Positions 17,435-25,809 of a stretch of 64,000 bases of DNA are shown here, in pieces. The notes under the pieces are model-generated. The model was not told where the DNA came from. It saw nothing but the letters and a program-made list of their open reading frames with translations, and did no database searches. Source of the stretch: an uncultured Collinsella sp. (GTDB lineage Bacteria > Actinomycetota > Coriobacteriia > Coriobacteriales > Coriobacteriaceae); assembly GCA_900550195.1 (NCBI GenBank), contig URRB01000013.1:7285-71284 (forward strand). The letters are read 5' to 3'. The number at the start of each line of letters is the position of its first letter. The first letter of the stretch is position 1. A program made the translations under genes and the position numbers.

Positions 17435-18948
17435 TGGCGCAGAGCTTCGATTCCCTTACCGCCGCCCAGATCGCCGCGGGTGTTGCCGCTGGCGACTTTA
17501 CCGCTACCGAGGTGGCCCAGGCCTCCCTTGCCGCCATCGAGGCGCGCGAGGGCGGGATCCAGGCATTCCTGCAGGTGGCGCCCGAGCTTGCGCTCGAGGC
17601 CGCCGCGCGCGTGGATGCCGACCGTGCCGCAGGCAAGCCGCTGCCCCCGCTCGCGGGCGTGCCGCTGGCCATTAAGGACAACATGAACCTCGTGGGCACG
17701 CGCACCACCTGCGCTTCCCGTATGCTCGAGGACTACCAGAGCGTCTACACCGCCACCTGCGTCCAGCGCATGCTCGACGCCGGCTGCCTGCCCATGGGCA
17801 AGGCCAACATGGACGAGTTTGCCTTTGGCAGCTCCACCGAGAGCTCGGCGTTCCATCGCACTAACAACCCCTGGGATACCGAGCGCGTGCCTGGCGGCTC
17901 CTCGGGCGGCTCCGCTGCAGCCGTCGCCGCGGGCGAAGTCGCGCTCTCGCTGGGCTCGGACACCGGCGGCTCTATTCGCCAGCCGGCGTCGCTGTGCGGC
18001 GTGGTGGGCTTTAAGCCCACGTATGGCGCCGTGAGCCGTTACGGTGTGGTTGCCTTTGGCTCGTCGCTCGACCAGGTGGGCCCCTTTGGCCGCACGGTCG
18101 AGGATGTCGCGCTGGCCATGAACGCGCTTACCGGCGCGGGCCACGATCCGTACGACTGCACCAGCCAGGATTGCGCCGTCGACTTTACCGAGCATCTCAA
18201 CGACAGCATCGAGGGCAAGCGTGTGGGTATTATCCCCGCGTTTATGGAGGCCGAGGGCCTGACGCCCGAGGTCAAGGCCGCTGTTCAGCGCGCCGCCCAG
18301 GAGCTGCGGAACCAGGGCGCCGAGCTGGTCGAGGTCGACCTGCCGCACCTGGACGCCGCTATCGCCGCATACTACGTCATCGGCCCGGCCGAGGCGTTCT
18401 CCAATCTGGCCCGCTTCGACGGCATTCGCTACGGCTATCAGGAGGAGGGCTGCGCCAACCTGTCCGACCAGAGCTCGCTTTCGCGTGCCCACGGCTTTGG
18501 CGCCGAGGCCAAGCGCCGTCAGATGCTCGGTGCCTACCTGCTGAGCTCGGGCGTGTACGACAAGTATTACTACGCAGCGCAAAAGGCCCGCACACTCATC
18601 ACGCAGGACTACGATGCCGCGTATGCCAAGGTGGACACCATCCTCATGCCCGCCTCGCCGCGCACGGCCTTTAAGTTTGGCGAGATCAGCGACCCCACAC
18701 AGATGTACCTTTCGGACCTGTACACCATCTCGCTCAACATTTGCGGCAACGGTGGTATCTCGGTGCCGCTGGGCCTGGGCGAGGATACTCAGCTGCCCGT
18801 TTCTGCCCAGCTGGTGGGCCCGGCGTTTAAGGACCGTCAGCTGCTCACGTTTGCCCGCGCCCTGGAGCGCGGCTTTGCCGATGCCGCCACGGGTGCGCCC
18901 GCGCTTTCCGTCGCGCCCGATTTTGCCGGGAAGGGAGGCGAGCTGTAA
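17434..18948 (+). CDS. gatA: Asp/Glu-tRNA amidotransferase subunit A
   Basis: 504-residue amidase-signature subunit that releases ammonia from glutamine for the transamidation of Glu-tRNA(Gln) and Asp-tRNA(Asn). The Ser-cisSer-Lys triad is visible: Lys in AIKDNMN (about residue 81), and the Ser residues in GGSSGGSAAAVAAGE and LGSDTGGSIRQPAS. Length is typical. It overlaps gatC by one base and gatB by one base (TAATG both times), a tightly coupled three-gene operon ensuring stoichiometry. Confidence 0.97.
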   Translation: MAQSFDSLTAAQIAAGVAAGDFTATEVAQASLAAIEAREGGIQAFLQVAPELALEAAARVDADRAAGKPLPPLAGVPLAIKDNMNLVGTRTTCASRMLEDYQSVYTATCVQRMLDAGCLPMGKANMDEFAFGSSTESSAFHRTNNPWDTERVPGGSSGGSAAAVAAGEVALSLGSDTGGSIRQPASLCGVVGFKPTYGAVSRYGVVAFGSSLDQVGPFGRTVEDVALAMNALTGAGHDPYDCTSQDCAVDFTEHLNDSIEGKRVGIIPAFMEAEGLTPEVKAAVQRAAQELRNQGAELVEVDLPHLDAAIAAYYVIGPAEAFSNLARFDGIRYGYQEEGCANLSDQSSLSRAHGFGAEAKRRQMLGAYLLSSGVYDKYYYAAQKARTLITQDYDAAYAKVDTILMPASPRTAFKFGEISDPTQMYLSDLYTISLNICGNGGISVPLGLGEDTQLPVSAQLVGPAFKDRQLLTFARALERGFADAATGAPALSVAPDFAGKGGEL

Positions 18949-20624
18949 TGAAGGAGCTTTCCGAGGTCCTACAGGATTGGGAGGCCGTGATCGGCCTGGA
19001 GATCCATACCGAGCTCACCGCACTCGACACCAAGATGTTCTGCAACTGCAAGCTCAGCCACGATGACGAGCCCAACGCCAACGTGTGCCCGGTGTGCCTG
19101 GGCCTGCCCGGCGCCCTGCCGGTGCCCAACAAACGCGCTATCGAGAGCATCGTCAAGGCCGGTCTCGCCACCAACTGCGAGATCCAGCGCCACTCGATGT
19201 TCTACCGCAAGCACTACTTCTATCCCGACATGGCCAAGAACTTCCAGACCACGCAGGGTCCGGTCGCCTTTGCCATGTACGGCCACCTGGACCTGGACGT
19301 GACCGGTCGCGGTGCCGCCGAGCGCCCCGACTGCGCGTTTGGCGAGGCCGAGGCCCAGAGTCTGGCGAGCGCTTCGGCCAACGCCGAGGGCCTGTCTACG
19401 TCCATGACGTCGACCATGCGCGAGGGCAACCAGCGTGCCGGCCACCTGGCCAGCTACGACGCGTCCAGCCTGCAGATGCCCGAGCGTCGCGAGGACGGTT
19501 CCTACACGGTGCCCATCCGCATCCTGCGCATCCACATGGAGGAGGACGCTGCCAAGATGGTGCACGTGGGTGGTGCCGAGGGCCGCATTACCGCCGCGGC
19601 CGAGTCGCTCGTCGACTACAACCGCTGCGGTACGCCGCTGATTGAGCTCGTCACCGAGCCCGACCTGCGTACGCCCGAGGAGGCTCGCCTGTTTATGGAG
19701 AAGCTCCGCCGCATCTTTGTGACGCTGGGCATTTCGGACTGCTCCATGGAGAAGGGCTCCATGCGCTGCGATGGCAACGTGTCGCTGCGCCGCCGCGGCG
19801 AGACCAAGCTGGGCACCAAGACCGAGCTCAAGAACCTCAACTCGTTTAAGAGCCTGCACGACGGCCTTGCCTACGAGATTTGCCGCCAGGCCGAGGTGCT
19901 CGAGGAGGGCGGCATCATCTATCAGGAGACCCGCCACTGGGAGCCTAGTCGCAAGCGTACCGTGGTTATGCGTGTGAAGGAGACGGCCGACGACTATCGC
20001 CTGTTCCCCGATCCCGACCTGGCGCCGTTCGATCTGGACGATGAGTTCATCGACCGCTGCCGTGGCGAGATTCCCGAGCTGCCCGATGCCAAGCGCGCCC
20101 GTTTTGAGGCCGACTTTGGCATTAAGGCGGCCGACGCCGAGCAGATTGCCGGCGACCCCGAGTTTGCCGACTTCTTTGAGGCCGCCGCTGCCGGTATGGC
20201 CGGCAAGGAGGCTCAGACGGTCGCGAACTTGCTGGTCAACGAGATGATCGCCTACCTTAAGGGCGCAGGCGTCTCGCTGGCCGAATCCGGCATTGCGCCG
20301 GCTCAGGTGGCAGCTCTTGCCAAGCTGCTGGCGACCGATGCCATCAGCTCCAACCAGGCGCACGAGGTCTTTGAGGCCATGGCCCAGACCGGCGACGACC
20401 CCAACAAGATCGTCGACGAGCGTGGTATGCGTCAGGTGAGCGATGCCGGCGCGCTGCAGCCGATTGTGGACGAGGTGCTGGCGAACTGTGCCGATCAGGC
20501 GCAGCAGTATCGTGACGGCAACCAGAAGGTCATCGGCTTTTTGGTGGGCCAGTGCATGAAGGCAAGCCGCGGCAAGGGTAACCCGAAGCTCTTCAACGAG
20601 TTGCTGAGAACGTCGCTCTCGTAA
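18948..20624 (+). CDS. gatB: Asp/Glu-tRNA amidotransferase subunit B
   Basis: 558-residue kinase and tRNA-binding subunit. It opens with WEAVIGLEIHTEL and has the zinc-site region with CNCKLSHDDEPNANVCPVCLGLPG. YRKHYFYPDMAKNFQ and CDGNVSLRR are further GatB signatures. The C-terminal helical and YqeY-like tail domain is present (ANLLVNEMIAYLKGAG to QCMKASRGKGNP). Last gene of the operon. A large nested palindrome begins 4 bp after the stop. Confidence 0.97.
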   Translation: MKELSEVLQDWEAVIGLEIHTELTALDTKMFCNCKLSHDDEPNANVCPVCLGLPGALPVPNKRAIESIVKAGLATNCEIQRHSMFYRKHYFYPDMAKNFQTTQGPVAFAMYGHLDLDVTGRGAAERPDCAFGEAEAQSLASASANAEGLSTSMTSTMREGNQRAGHLASYDASSLQMPERREDGSYTVPIRILRIHMEEDAAKMVHVGGAEGRITAAAESLVDYNRCGTPLIELVTEPDLRTPEEARLFMEKLRRIFVTLGISDCSMEKGSMRCDGNVSLRRRGETKLGTKTELKNLNSFKSLHDGLAYEICRQAEVLEEGGIIYQETRHWEPSRKRTVVMRVKETADDYRLFPDPDLAPFDLDDEFIDRCRGEIPELPDAKRARFEADFGIKAADAEQIAGDPEFADFFEAAAAGMAGKEAQTVANLLVNEMIAYLKGAGVSLAESGIAPAQVAALAKLLATDAISSNQAHEVFEAMAQTGDDPNKIVDERGMRQVSDAGALQPIVDEVLANCADQAQQYRDGNQKVIGFLVGQCMKASRGKGNPKLFNELLRTSLS

Positions 20625-20627
20625 GCG

Positions 20628-20763
20628 GGAACCGAGGGGCCGGGCGCAGGGCCTTGCCTCTCAATTTCGGACAGTCCTGACTCACGGCGGAGGCGCCACT
20701 GGCGCCTCCTGTTCGTGCGGAACTCATTGAGAGGCAAGGCCCTGCGCCCGGCCCCTCGGTTCC
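20628..20763 (+). repeat. Nested palindrome element N1 (perfect 38-bp outer arms)
   Basis: Outer arms 20628-20665 and 20726-20763 are perfectly complementary over 38 bp. The 60-base centre holds TCGGACAGTCCTGACTC, then CACGG, then an inner hairpin GGAGGCGCC/ACT/GGCGCCTCC (20689-20709), then TCGTGCGGAACTC. The two flanking blocks recur exactly in element N2 (35785-35916, opposite strand), where both the outer and inner stems are different sequences. It begins 4 bp after the gatB stop. Confidence 0.93.
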
Positions 20764-20812
20764 GTGACGACTCGGCCGTTCGGGTCAGGTAGGGCTGAAT
20801 GGAATAGAGTGA

Positions 20813-20842
20813 ATGAGGGCGCTATTGGCGCCCTCATTTTTT
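20813..20842 (+). terminator. Intrinsic terminator downstream of gatCAB
   Basis: ATGAGGGCGC / TATT / GGCGCCCTCAT followed by TTTTT. Probably the true end of the gatCAB transcript, beyond element N1. Confidence 0.88.
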
Positions 20843-20844
20843 GT

Positions 20845-20879
20845 GGATGTGGCGCAGGGACGGTCCCTTTGGTCACATC
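20845..20879. repeat. Degenerate palindrome with AGGGACGGTCCCT core
   Basis: GATGTG..AGGGACGGTCCCT..CACATC: same layout as the GGGACAGG-core family, with a different core and arms. Assignment to that family is tentative. Confidence 0.6.
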
Positions 20880-20911
20880 GCGCCTCAAGATTTCCAAAAA
20901 GTTAACCTTTG

Positions 20912-20940
20912 TTGACCTTAATAGTTAGATAAACTAAACT
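20912..20940 (+). promoter_or_regulatory. Promoter of the metal ATPase operon
   Basis: TTGACC (20912-20917), 17-bp spacer, TAAACT (20935-20940). It is followed by a leader of ~80 nt to the DUF6110 start. Confidence 0.65.
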
Positions 20941-20943
20941 ATT
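20919..20943. promoter_or_regulatory. Putative DtxR/MntR-like operator over the -10 region
   Basis: AATAGTTAG..CTAAACTATT is a near-perfect dyad overlapping the spacer and -10 box. TTAG-n-CTAA spacing resembles iron/manganese-repressor boxes, so metal-dependent repression of the ATPase is plausible. The regulator is not in the window. Confidence 0.45.
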
Positions 20944-21027
20944 TTCCAAAAGTGTGCTCGAGCAAACTTGTTTACTCGGGTGCTGAGGCACCGTGCCGCG
21001 TCCAATGCGGCAAAAGGGAGAAGCAAC

Positions 21028-21273
21028 ATGAAGAAGTCGACGTTCAATACCCTGCTTGTCGGTGGCGGTTTTCTGCTTGGCACGGCCGGCATCAAGCTGC
21101 TTACCAGCGCTCCGGTCAAGAATGCCTGCGTGCAGGGTATCGCGTGCGGCATGCGCATCAAGAACTGCTACCAGGACATGGTCGAGCAGGCCAAGGCTAA
21201 TGTCGACGACATGGTTGCCGAGGCGGCCTACATCACCCAGAGCGAGGCCGCTGCTGACGAGGCAGCCGAGTAA
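21028..21273 (+). CDS. DUF6110 family small protein linked to metal ATPase
   Basis: 81 residues from ATG 21028 after AAAAGGGAG. It has an N-terminal hydrophobic segment with STFNTLLVGGGFLLGTAGIKLLTS, typical of DUF6110, then KNACVQGIACGMRIKNCYQDM and an acidic helical tail. Cys residues in the middle could bind metal, but this is only a suggestion. Such small proteins are commonly encoded just before a cation-transporting P-type ATPase, as here (18-bp gap), and may be an accessory or membrane tether. Confidence 0.8.
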   Translation: MKKSTFNTLLVGGGFLLGTAGIKLLTSAPVKNACVQGIACGMRIKNCYQDMVEQAKANVDDMVAEAAYITQSEAAADEAAE

Positions 21274-21291
21274 CGCTCCCAGGCACAAACT

Positions 21292-23367
21292 ATGAGATTC
21301 TCGATTATTAGCGAGATCCCCGGCAGGACCCGTCTTCAATTGGCGGGTCCTGTGCCAGAGAGCGATCTCGATGCACTTCTTAAGCTCAGCGGCGGTATCG
21401 ACGGCGTGCACAAGGTGCGCGTGTATGGCCGCATTGGCCAGATGGCGCTGGAGTACGACGAGCCGCGCCGCGCGAGCGTGCTCGACGCCTTGGGCGCACT
21501 CGATGCTCAAGCTATCGCCGATGCCAAGTCGGGCTACGTGATGCAGCTTGAGCCACGCAAGCACAAGCTCGTCATGGATCTGGCGACACTCGTCGGTGCC
21601 CATTACGCACGTCGCTGGTTCTTGCCGACGCCTCTGCGTGCGGTGTTTGTCGTGGTCGGTTACATGACATTTTTGCGCGCCGCCCTCTGTGAGCTCGCGC
21701 AGCCGCGCCTGACCGTTCCCGTGCTCGACGCTTCGGCCATCGGCATCTCGTTCGTCAAGCGCGACGTCGACACCGCGGGTCAGACGATGTTCCTGCTCAA
21801 CGTGGGCGAGCTGCTTGAGGACTACACCCGCGCCATGAGCGAAAACGAGCTCATCAACTCGCTGCTCGATGTGCCCGACAAGGCGCAAAAGGTCGTCGGC
21901 GACACCGAGGTAAGCGTTGCCGCGACCGAGCTTGAGCCCGGCGATCTGGTCGCCGTGCGCACCGGCATGTCTATCTGCATCGACGGCGTGGTCGAGCGGG
22001 GGAGCGCTATGGTCAACCAGGCGACCCTGACCGGCGAGCCGCTGGCCGTCGAGCGCAGCGCGGGCGACGACGTGTTCGCCGGCACCGTCGTGGAAGACGG
22101 CAGCATCTTAGTGCGCGTGCGCGCCAACACGGCGCAGACCAAGCTGCGCTCGATCGTCTCGCTCGTGCAGACGGCCGACTCGCTCAAGTCCGAGGGTCAG
22201 TCGCATATGGAGGACCTTGCCAACAAGATCGTCCCGTGGAACTTCCTGCTCGCGGGCCTGGTTGCGCTTACCACCCGCAGCCTCATCAAGACCTCGGCGG
22301 CGCTGATGGTCGACTACTCGTGCGCGCTCAAGCTCACGGGTTCCGTTGCCGTCATGACTGCCATGAGCGATGCTGCCAAGATGGGCGTCATGGTCAAGGG
22401 CGCAAAGTACTTTGAGTCGTTTGCCAAGGCCGACACCATTGTGTTTGATAAGACCGGCACGCTCACCGAGGCTCAGCCGCGCCTGGCTTGCGTGCTCACG
22501 ACCGACGGCTGGAGCGAGGACGAGGTCCTGCGCCTTTCCGCTTGCTTGGAGGAGCATTTCCCTCATCCGGTAGCACGCGCCGTGGTCAATGCGGCACGTG
22601 AGCGTGGACTCGAGCACCGCGAGCGTCACGCTGCTGTCGAGTATATTGTGGCGCACGGTATCGCTTCGTCCATTGAAGGGCGTCGCGCCATCATCGGTTC
22701 CGCGCACTTTGTATTTGAGGATGAGAGCGCGCAGCTCGAGTCCGACATTAAGGAGCAAATTGAGTCCCAGATGCAGGGCCTGTCGCCGCTGTATCTGGCG
22801 GTCGACGGCACGGTCGTGGGCGTGCTCGGCATCGAGGATCCGCTTAAGCCCGGGGTCCGTGAAGCCATCGCCGACCTGCATGCGCTGGGCGTCAAACATG
22901 TCGTTATGCTCACGGGCGATTCTGAACGCACGGCCGAGCGCATTGCGCGCGAGGCGGGTGTCGATGAGTTTAAGGCCGAGCTGCTGCCCGAGGACAAGTA
23001 CGCCTGTGTGGAGCGCATTAAGGGCGAGGGGCGTCACGTTGCCATGGTGGGCGACGGCGTTAACGATTCGCCGGCGCTCGGTTTGGCCGACGTGGGCTTG
23101 GCGATGGGTGGCGGAAGCGACATCGCCAAGGAGGTCGCCGATATCATCCTGACTGACACGGATCTCGCCGCGATCGTGCGCCTGCGCCGCATGAGTCAGG
23201 GCCTCGTTGATCGTCTGACGAGCTCCTACTCTAAGGTGATGCTCACCAACTCGGCGCTCCTGGCGCTGGGCATTACCGGCATGATCACTCCGCAGACGTC
23301 GTCACTGCTGCACAACGGCTCAACGATCGCCTACAGCCTGGGCAACGCAAAGGCGTACTTGCGTTAG
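21292..23367 (+). CDS. P1B-type heavy-metal translocating ATPase
   Basis: 691-residue metal-transport ATPase. An N-terminal HMA-like domain lacks CxxC (ISEIPGRTRLQL). The membrane domain carries SCALK (about residues 343-347) where many P1B pumps have CPC. The phosphorylation motif is D386KTGTLT, followed by SACLEEHFPHPVARAVV (the HP motif of P1B pumps), MLTGDSERTA and GDGVNDSPAL. The ion cannot be fixed: the absence of CPC argues against ordinary copper export, and the dyad in the promoter hints at iron or manganese. The start has no strong Shine-Dalgarno (CTCCCAGGCACAAACT before ATG), so translation is probably coupled to the DUF6110 gene. Confidence 0.92.
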   Translation: MRFSIISEIPGRTRLQLAGPVPESDLDALLKLSGGIDGVHKVRVYGRIGQMALEYDEPRRASVLDALGALDAQAIADAKSGYVMQLEPRKHKLVMDLATLVGAHYARRWFLPTPLRAVFVVVGYMTFLRAALCELAQPRLTVPVLDASAIGISFVKRDVDTAGQTMFLLNVGELLEDYTRAMSENELINSLLDVPDKAQKVVGDTEVSVAATELEPGDLVAVRTGMSICIDGVVERGSAMVNQATLTGEPLAVERSAGDDVFAGTVVEDGSILVRVRANTAQTKLRSIVSLVQTADSLKSEGQSHMEDLANKIVPWNFLLAGLVALTTRSLIKTSAALMVDYSCALKLTGSVAVMTAMSDAAKMGVMVKGAKYFESFAKADTIVFDKTGTLTEAQPRLACVLTTDGWSEDEVLRLSACLEEHFPHPVARAVVNAARERGLEHRERHAAVEYIVAHGIASSIEGRRAIIGSAHFVFEDESAQLESDIKEQIESQMQGLSPLYLAVDGTVVGVLGIEDPLKPGVREAIADLHALGVKHVVMLTGDSERTAERIAREAGVDEFKAELLPEDKYACVERIKGEGRHVAMVGDGVNDSPALGLADVGLAMGGGSDIAKEVADIILTDTDLAAIVRLRRMSQGLVDRLTSSYSKVMLTNSALLALGITGMITPQTSSLLHNGSTIAYSLGNAKAYLR

Positions 23368-23386
23368 CGTTTTCGATTGAGTATAT

Positions 23387-23436
23387 GGCCTGCATTCGGG
23401 CGGCACCGCAGCCGCCAGGGTGCAGGCCTTCTTTTG
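23387..23436 (+). terminator. Terminator after the metal ATPase
   Basis: GGCCTGCA..GGGCGGC/ACCGCA/GCCGCC..TGCAGGCC followed by TTCTTTTGTTT. Confidence 0.85.
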
Positions 23437-23468
23437 TTTGACGAGAGGTTAGCGCGGATATATGCTCG

Positions 23469-23485
23469 TGCTAGCAAAGCTAGCA
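23469..23485. promoter_or_regulatory. Putative toxin-antitoxin autoregulatory operator
   Basis: Perfect inverted repeat TGCTAGC-AAA-GCTAGCA, 21 bp before the antitoxin start. Ribbon-helix-helix antitoxins usually repress their own promoter through such dyads. Confidence 0.65.
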
Positions 23486-23506
23486 AATGCTGAAGGTGAG
23501 GTTGAG

Positions 23507-23860
23507 ATGGCTACCGTTGGCGGCATGGCGCAGGTGAACGTTCGCGTGGATCGCCAGGTCAAGAACCGTGCCGAGGAGGCGCTGCAGCTTTCGGGCAGGT
23601 CACTGCCCGAGCTCATCAAAAAGGTTGTGGTCAAGGTCGCACAGGGTGGCGGGCAGTGTGAGGAAGTGCTGTCTGCCGTTGATGGTCGGCAACAAACCGT
23701 CGCGCACGATACTCCGTTCGCCGCATCATGGGCGGCGGCGGATCAGCTTTACGCGGACCTGGGCATCGCTCCGTCGCCCGTATCCGACGATCGCGGTTGG
23801 GACACAATCTATTCCGAAGCCATGGATGAGCATTATCGCCAAAAGGGGATGATCCAGTGA
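23507..23860 (+). CDS. RelB/DinJ-like ribbon-helix-helix antitoxin
   Basis: 117 residues from ATG 23507, just after GGTGAGG; the open frame runs back to 23462 but would include the operator. QVNVRVDRQVKNRAEEALQLSGRSLPELIKKVV is written here in parts: the QVNVRVDRQVK strand and the following helix are RHH-like, and the C-terminal half (residues ~70-117) should wrap the toxin. The stop overlaps the toxin start (GTGA), the usual antitoxin-first arrangement. Family assignment is by pattern and context. Confidence 0.82.
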   Translation: MATVGGMAQVNVRVDRQVKNRAEEALQLSGRSLPELIKKVVVKVAQGGGQCEEVLSAVDGRQQTVAHDTPFAASWAAADQLYADLGIAPSPVSDDRGWDTIYSEAMDEHYRQKGMIQ

Positions 23861-24372
23861 GTGGGGCGCCTCTCAAGATCATGGTAGACGCCAACGTATG
23901 GGTTGATTCGTTTTGCGTCGACCATGCCGAGTCGCTTGCCGCGCGTGCGTTTATTGGTCAGGCGACGGAGACGGGGGCATTGCTGTTCTTTCCGGTGCAT
24001 ATCGCCAAGGACGTGCTGTACGTTGTCCAACACGAACTGAAGCGCAGCGTTCTTGCCAGCGGGGGAGCGCTCGACGAGGCGTCTGCCCGTGCAATTGGCG
24101 ATGCGGCGTTGGCGTTTGTTCGGAACATGACCGAAAACGCCACGGCCGTGGGCGCTGATGCATCCGATCTGTGGCTAGCCGACAAATATCTGACGCTCCA
24201 TCGCGATTACGAGGACAACTTGGTGCTCGCCGCGTGCAAGCGCGCACAGGTCGATTACTTGGTGACCAACGATCGCAAACTGCTCGAACATGCCGATCTT
24301 GCAGCAAAGATCCCGCGCCAAATGATGCCGATTCTGGCTTTGGTCGAACGCGGCGGCGCGGCTATCGGTTGA
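23857..24372 (+). CDS. PIN-domain toxin (putative ribonuclease)
   Basis: 171 residues. GTG 23857 overlaps the antitoxin stop TGA. It opens with KIMVDANVWVDSF, in which the first Asp belongs to the PIN metal site. Later acidic positions lie in DLWLADKYLTLHRDYEDNLVLAAC and the final VDYLVTNDRKL is the classic PIN C-terminal signature. PIN toxins of the VapC type cleave RNA, often tRNA, when free of antitoxin. Substrate specificity is unknown. Confidence 0.88.
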   Translation: MSGAPLKIMVDANVWVDSFCVDHAESLAARAFIGQATETGALLFFPVHIAKDVLYVVQHELKRSVLASGGALDEASARAIGDAALAFVRNMTENATAVGADASDLWLADKYLTLHRDYEDNLVLAACKRAQVDYLVTNDRKLLEHADLAAKIPRQMMPILALVERGGAAIG

Positions 24373-24429
24373 CGCGAACTGTTTGCGGGCCTCTTGGACG
24401 ACGATGCGCCAAGGGGCCGCGTCTGCTAT

Positions 24430-24864
24430 TTACAAAAGCTCGGCCTTAATGGCGGGACTTTCTGCGAGCTGCTCGGCTGCCTTTTCGTCGGAGCTGTCGA
24501 GTGCTGCCAGGCTTCGGTAGACCCACTCGTTGACCTGGGTGTTCTTGACGCCTGAGGTCTGCATAAGGGCGCCTACCTCGCGGATTGCTGCGAGCAGATC
24601 GGCCTTGGGACCCGCGAGCTCGACCTCGATGCCGCGGTAGGCGGCCACGCCGCGGTTCTCACTCACGTGGTCGATAAAGCCCTCGACGGTCTCAAGCTGC
24701 TGGGCGAGAGCCGCATCATCGTCAGCGTCCAGCGCGACGAGTGCGTTCGATACCGTGAGGGCGGGATGTCCGCAGGGGACAAAGCCTTCGATGACATCCA
24801 TGGCTTCGGTAATGGTTGAGCCCAGGCCTGCGAGGGCATTGACGAGTTGCTGCTTGGTATCCAT
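24430..24864 (-). CDS. Hypothetical protein, Ala/Leu-rich, helical
   Basis: 144 residues, no recognisable family. It has MDTKQQLVNALAGLGSTI at the start, one Cys (GFVPCGHPALTV), an acidic ALDADDDAALAQQL stretch, and a predicted all-helical C terminus. AAAGGA lies before the ATG on the minus strand. It is divergent from the tmRNA gene and convergent with the toxin gene. Codon use matches the host, so it is probably a real native gene of unknown function. Confidence 0.7.
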   Translation of the reverse strand: MDTKQQLVNALAGLGSTITEAMDVIEGFVPCGHPALTVSNALVALDADDDAALAQQLETVEGFIDHVSENRGVAAYRGIEVELAGPKADLLAAIREVGALMQTSGVKNTQVNEWVYRSLAALDSSDEKAAEQLAESPAIKAELL

Positions 24865-25101
24865 AACGGTCCTTTCGACGGGTCAATTTTGCTTGGCGAA
24901 AATATACGTGACGCGATCGGTAACAAAAGTGCGAAGTGCAGCGCACATTGGGGTCTTCACAGCTCGTGCATAGAACAGCTGTCCGCTTTCAGAACGTGGT
25001 AAGATAACACTCCACAAGCGGGGCTCGCTCCGCATGCTCCTTGAAAAGTCGACGGGTGTTGGGCGCTCGTGCCCAATGCCATCCAGACTTTCCCGACATT
25101 C

Positions 25102-25465
25102 GGGGGCGACTGGTTTCGACACGATAGCTCTGAGAGAGGAAGCAAGCCGAGGTCTCCTCGCCTCGTTAAACAGGGGTACCGTCAAATTGAATTGACAACA
25201 ACTCTTCTTTTGAGCCTATGGCTCTCGCTGCTTAGTTTATAGCGGCGCGTCAACCCGGTGATTTCCCCGACACCGGCGCGACGTCATTTTAGGGGAATGC
25301 TCCCGCGCACGTAATCGGTATGGCGCGGGCTAAGACCGAACCGGTTGGGATGCCGCGAGCGTGTCGCTGTGCGCAAAGCGTCCGAGACTAAACCAGCGAC
25401 TGAGCTTGGAGATGCCAATCAGGGGGCTTTCGTGGACCGGAGTTCGATTCTCCGCGCCTCCACCA
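25102..25465 (+). ncRNA. ssrA: Transfer-messenger RNA (tmRNA)
   Basis: One-piece tmRNA of 364 nt. The 5' end GGGGGCG pairs with CGCCTCC before the encoded ACCA at 25462-25465. The 5' GGCGACTGGTTTCGAC and the 3' GGAGTTCGATTCTCC T-arm are the hallmark sequences. The tag frame, with resume codon most likely GAC at 25195, encodes DNNSSFEPMALAA and ends at TAG 25234-25236. An in-frame TGA at 25189 excludes a resume point much further upstream. The tag marks proteins from stalled ribosomes for proteolysis, working with SmpB (not in the window). The resume codon is inferred from the pattern in other tmRNAs. Confidence 0.97.
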
Positions 25466-25473
25466 TAAGCAAC

Positions 25474-25508
25474 AGGCAGGTAGATATTCGTATCTACCTG
25501 CCTTTTTA
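25474..25508 (+). terminator. tmRNA terminator
   Basis: GGCAGGTAGATA / TTCG / TATCTACCTGCC followed by TTTTTATTT, directly after the tmRNA. Confidence 0.93.
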
Positions 25509-25522
25509 TTTCTAGTCCGTAC

Positions 25523-25539
25523 CGCGGAGAATCGAACTC
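25523..25539 (-). repeat. Inverted copy of the tmRNA T-arm segment
   Basis: CGCGGAGAATCGAACTC is the exact reverse complement of 25440-25456 inside the tmRNA 3' end. It lies beyond the terminator and may be a remnant of an integration event, as tmRNA 3' ends are favoured attachment sites. Confidence 0.8.
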
Positions 25540-25584
25540 TGTGCAGGGCGCGAGCGTAAAGAAAACGCCTCAGTGACGCAGAGT

Positions 25585-25730
25585 GGGGCGCGCTTTCCCA
25601 ATGGCGGCCCAGGCGGAAAGTACGTCCCGGAATCCGCGCTCAGAACGGGACGCGCTTTCCCAGCGGCGGTCCAAGTGGAAAGCGCATCCCGGAATCCCGC
25701 CTCAAACTGGGGCACACTTTCCGCTTCACC
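25585..25730. repeat. 62-bp tandem repeat, ~2.4 units, each unit with a dyad
   Basis: Units start at 25585, 25647 and 25709 (GGGRCGCGCTTTCC..). The best unit contains GCGCTTTCC..GGAAAGCGC. The third is cut short just before the patatin-like gene. No ORF is supported here. Confidence 0.85.
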
Positions 25731-25809
25731 TGCCGCCTCGAAAAACCTGCGCGCTCGCCATCCCAAAACTGGGTAGAAGAAAGCCAAAACGCAATCGCAG
25801 GAGGTCAAC

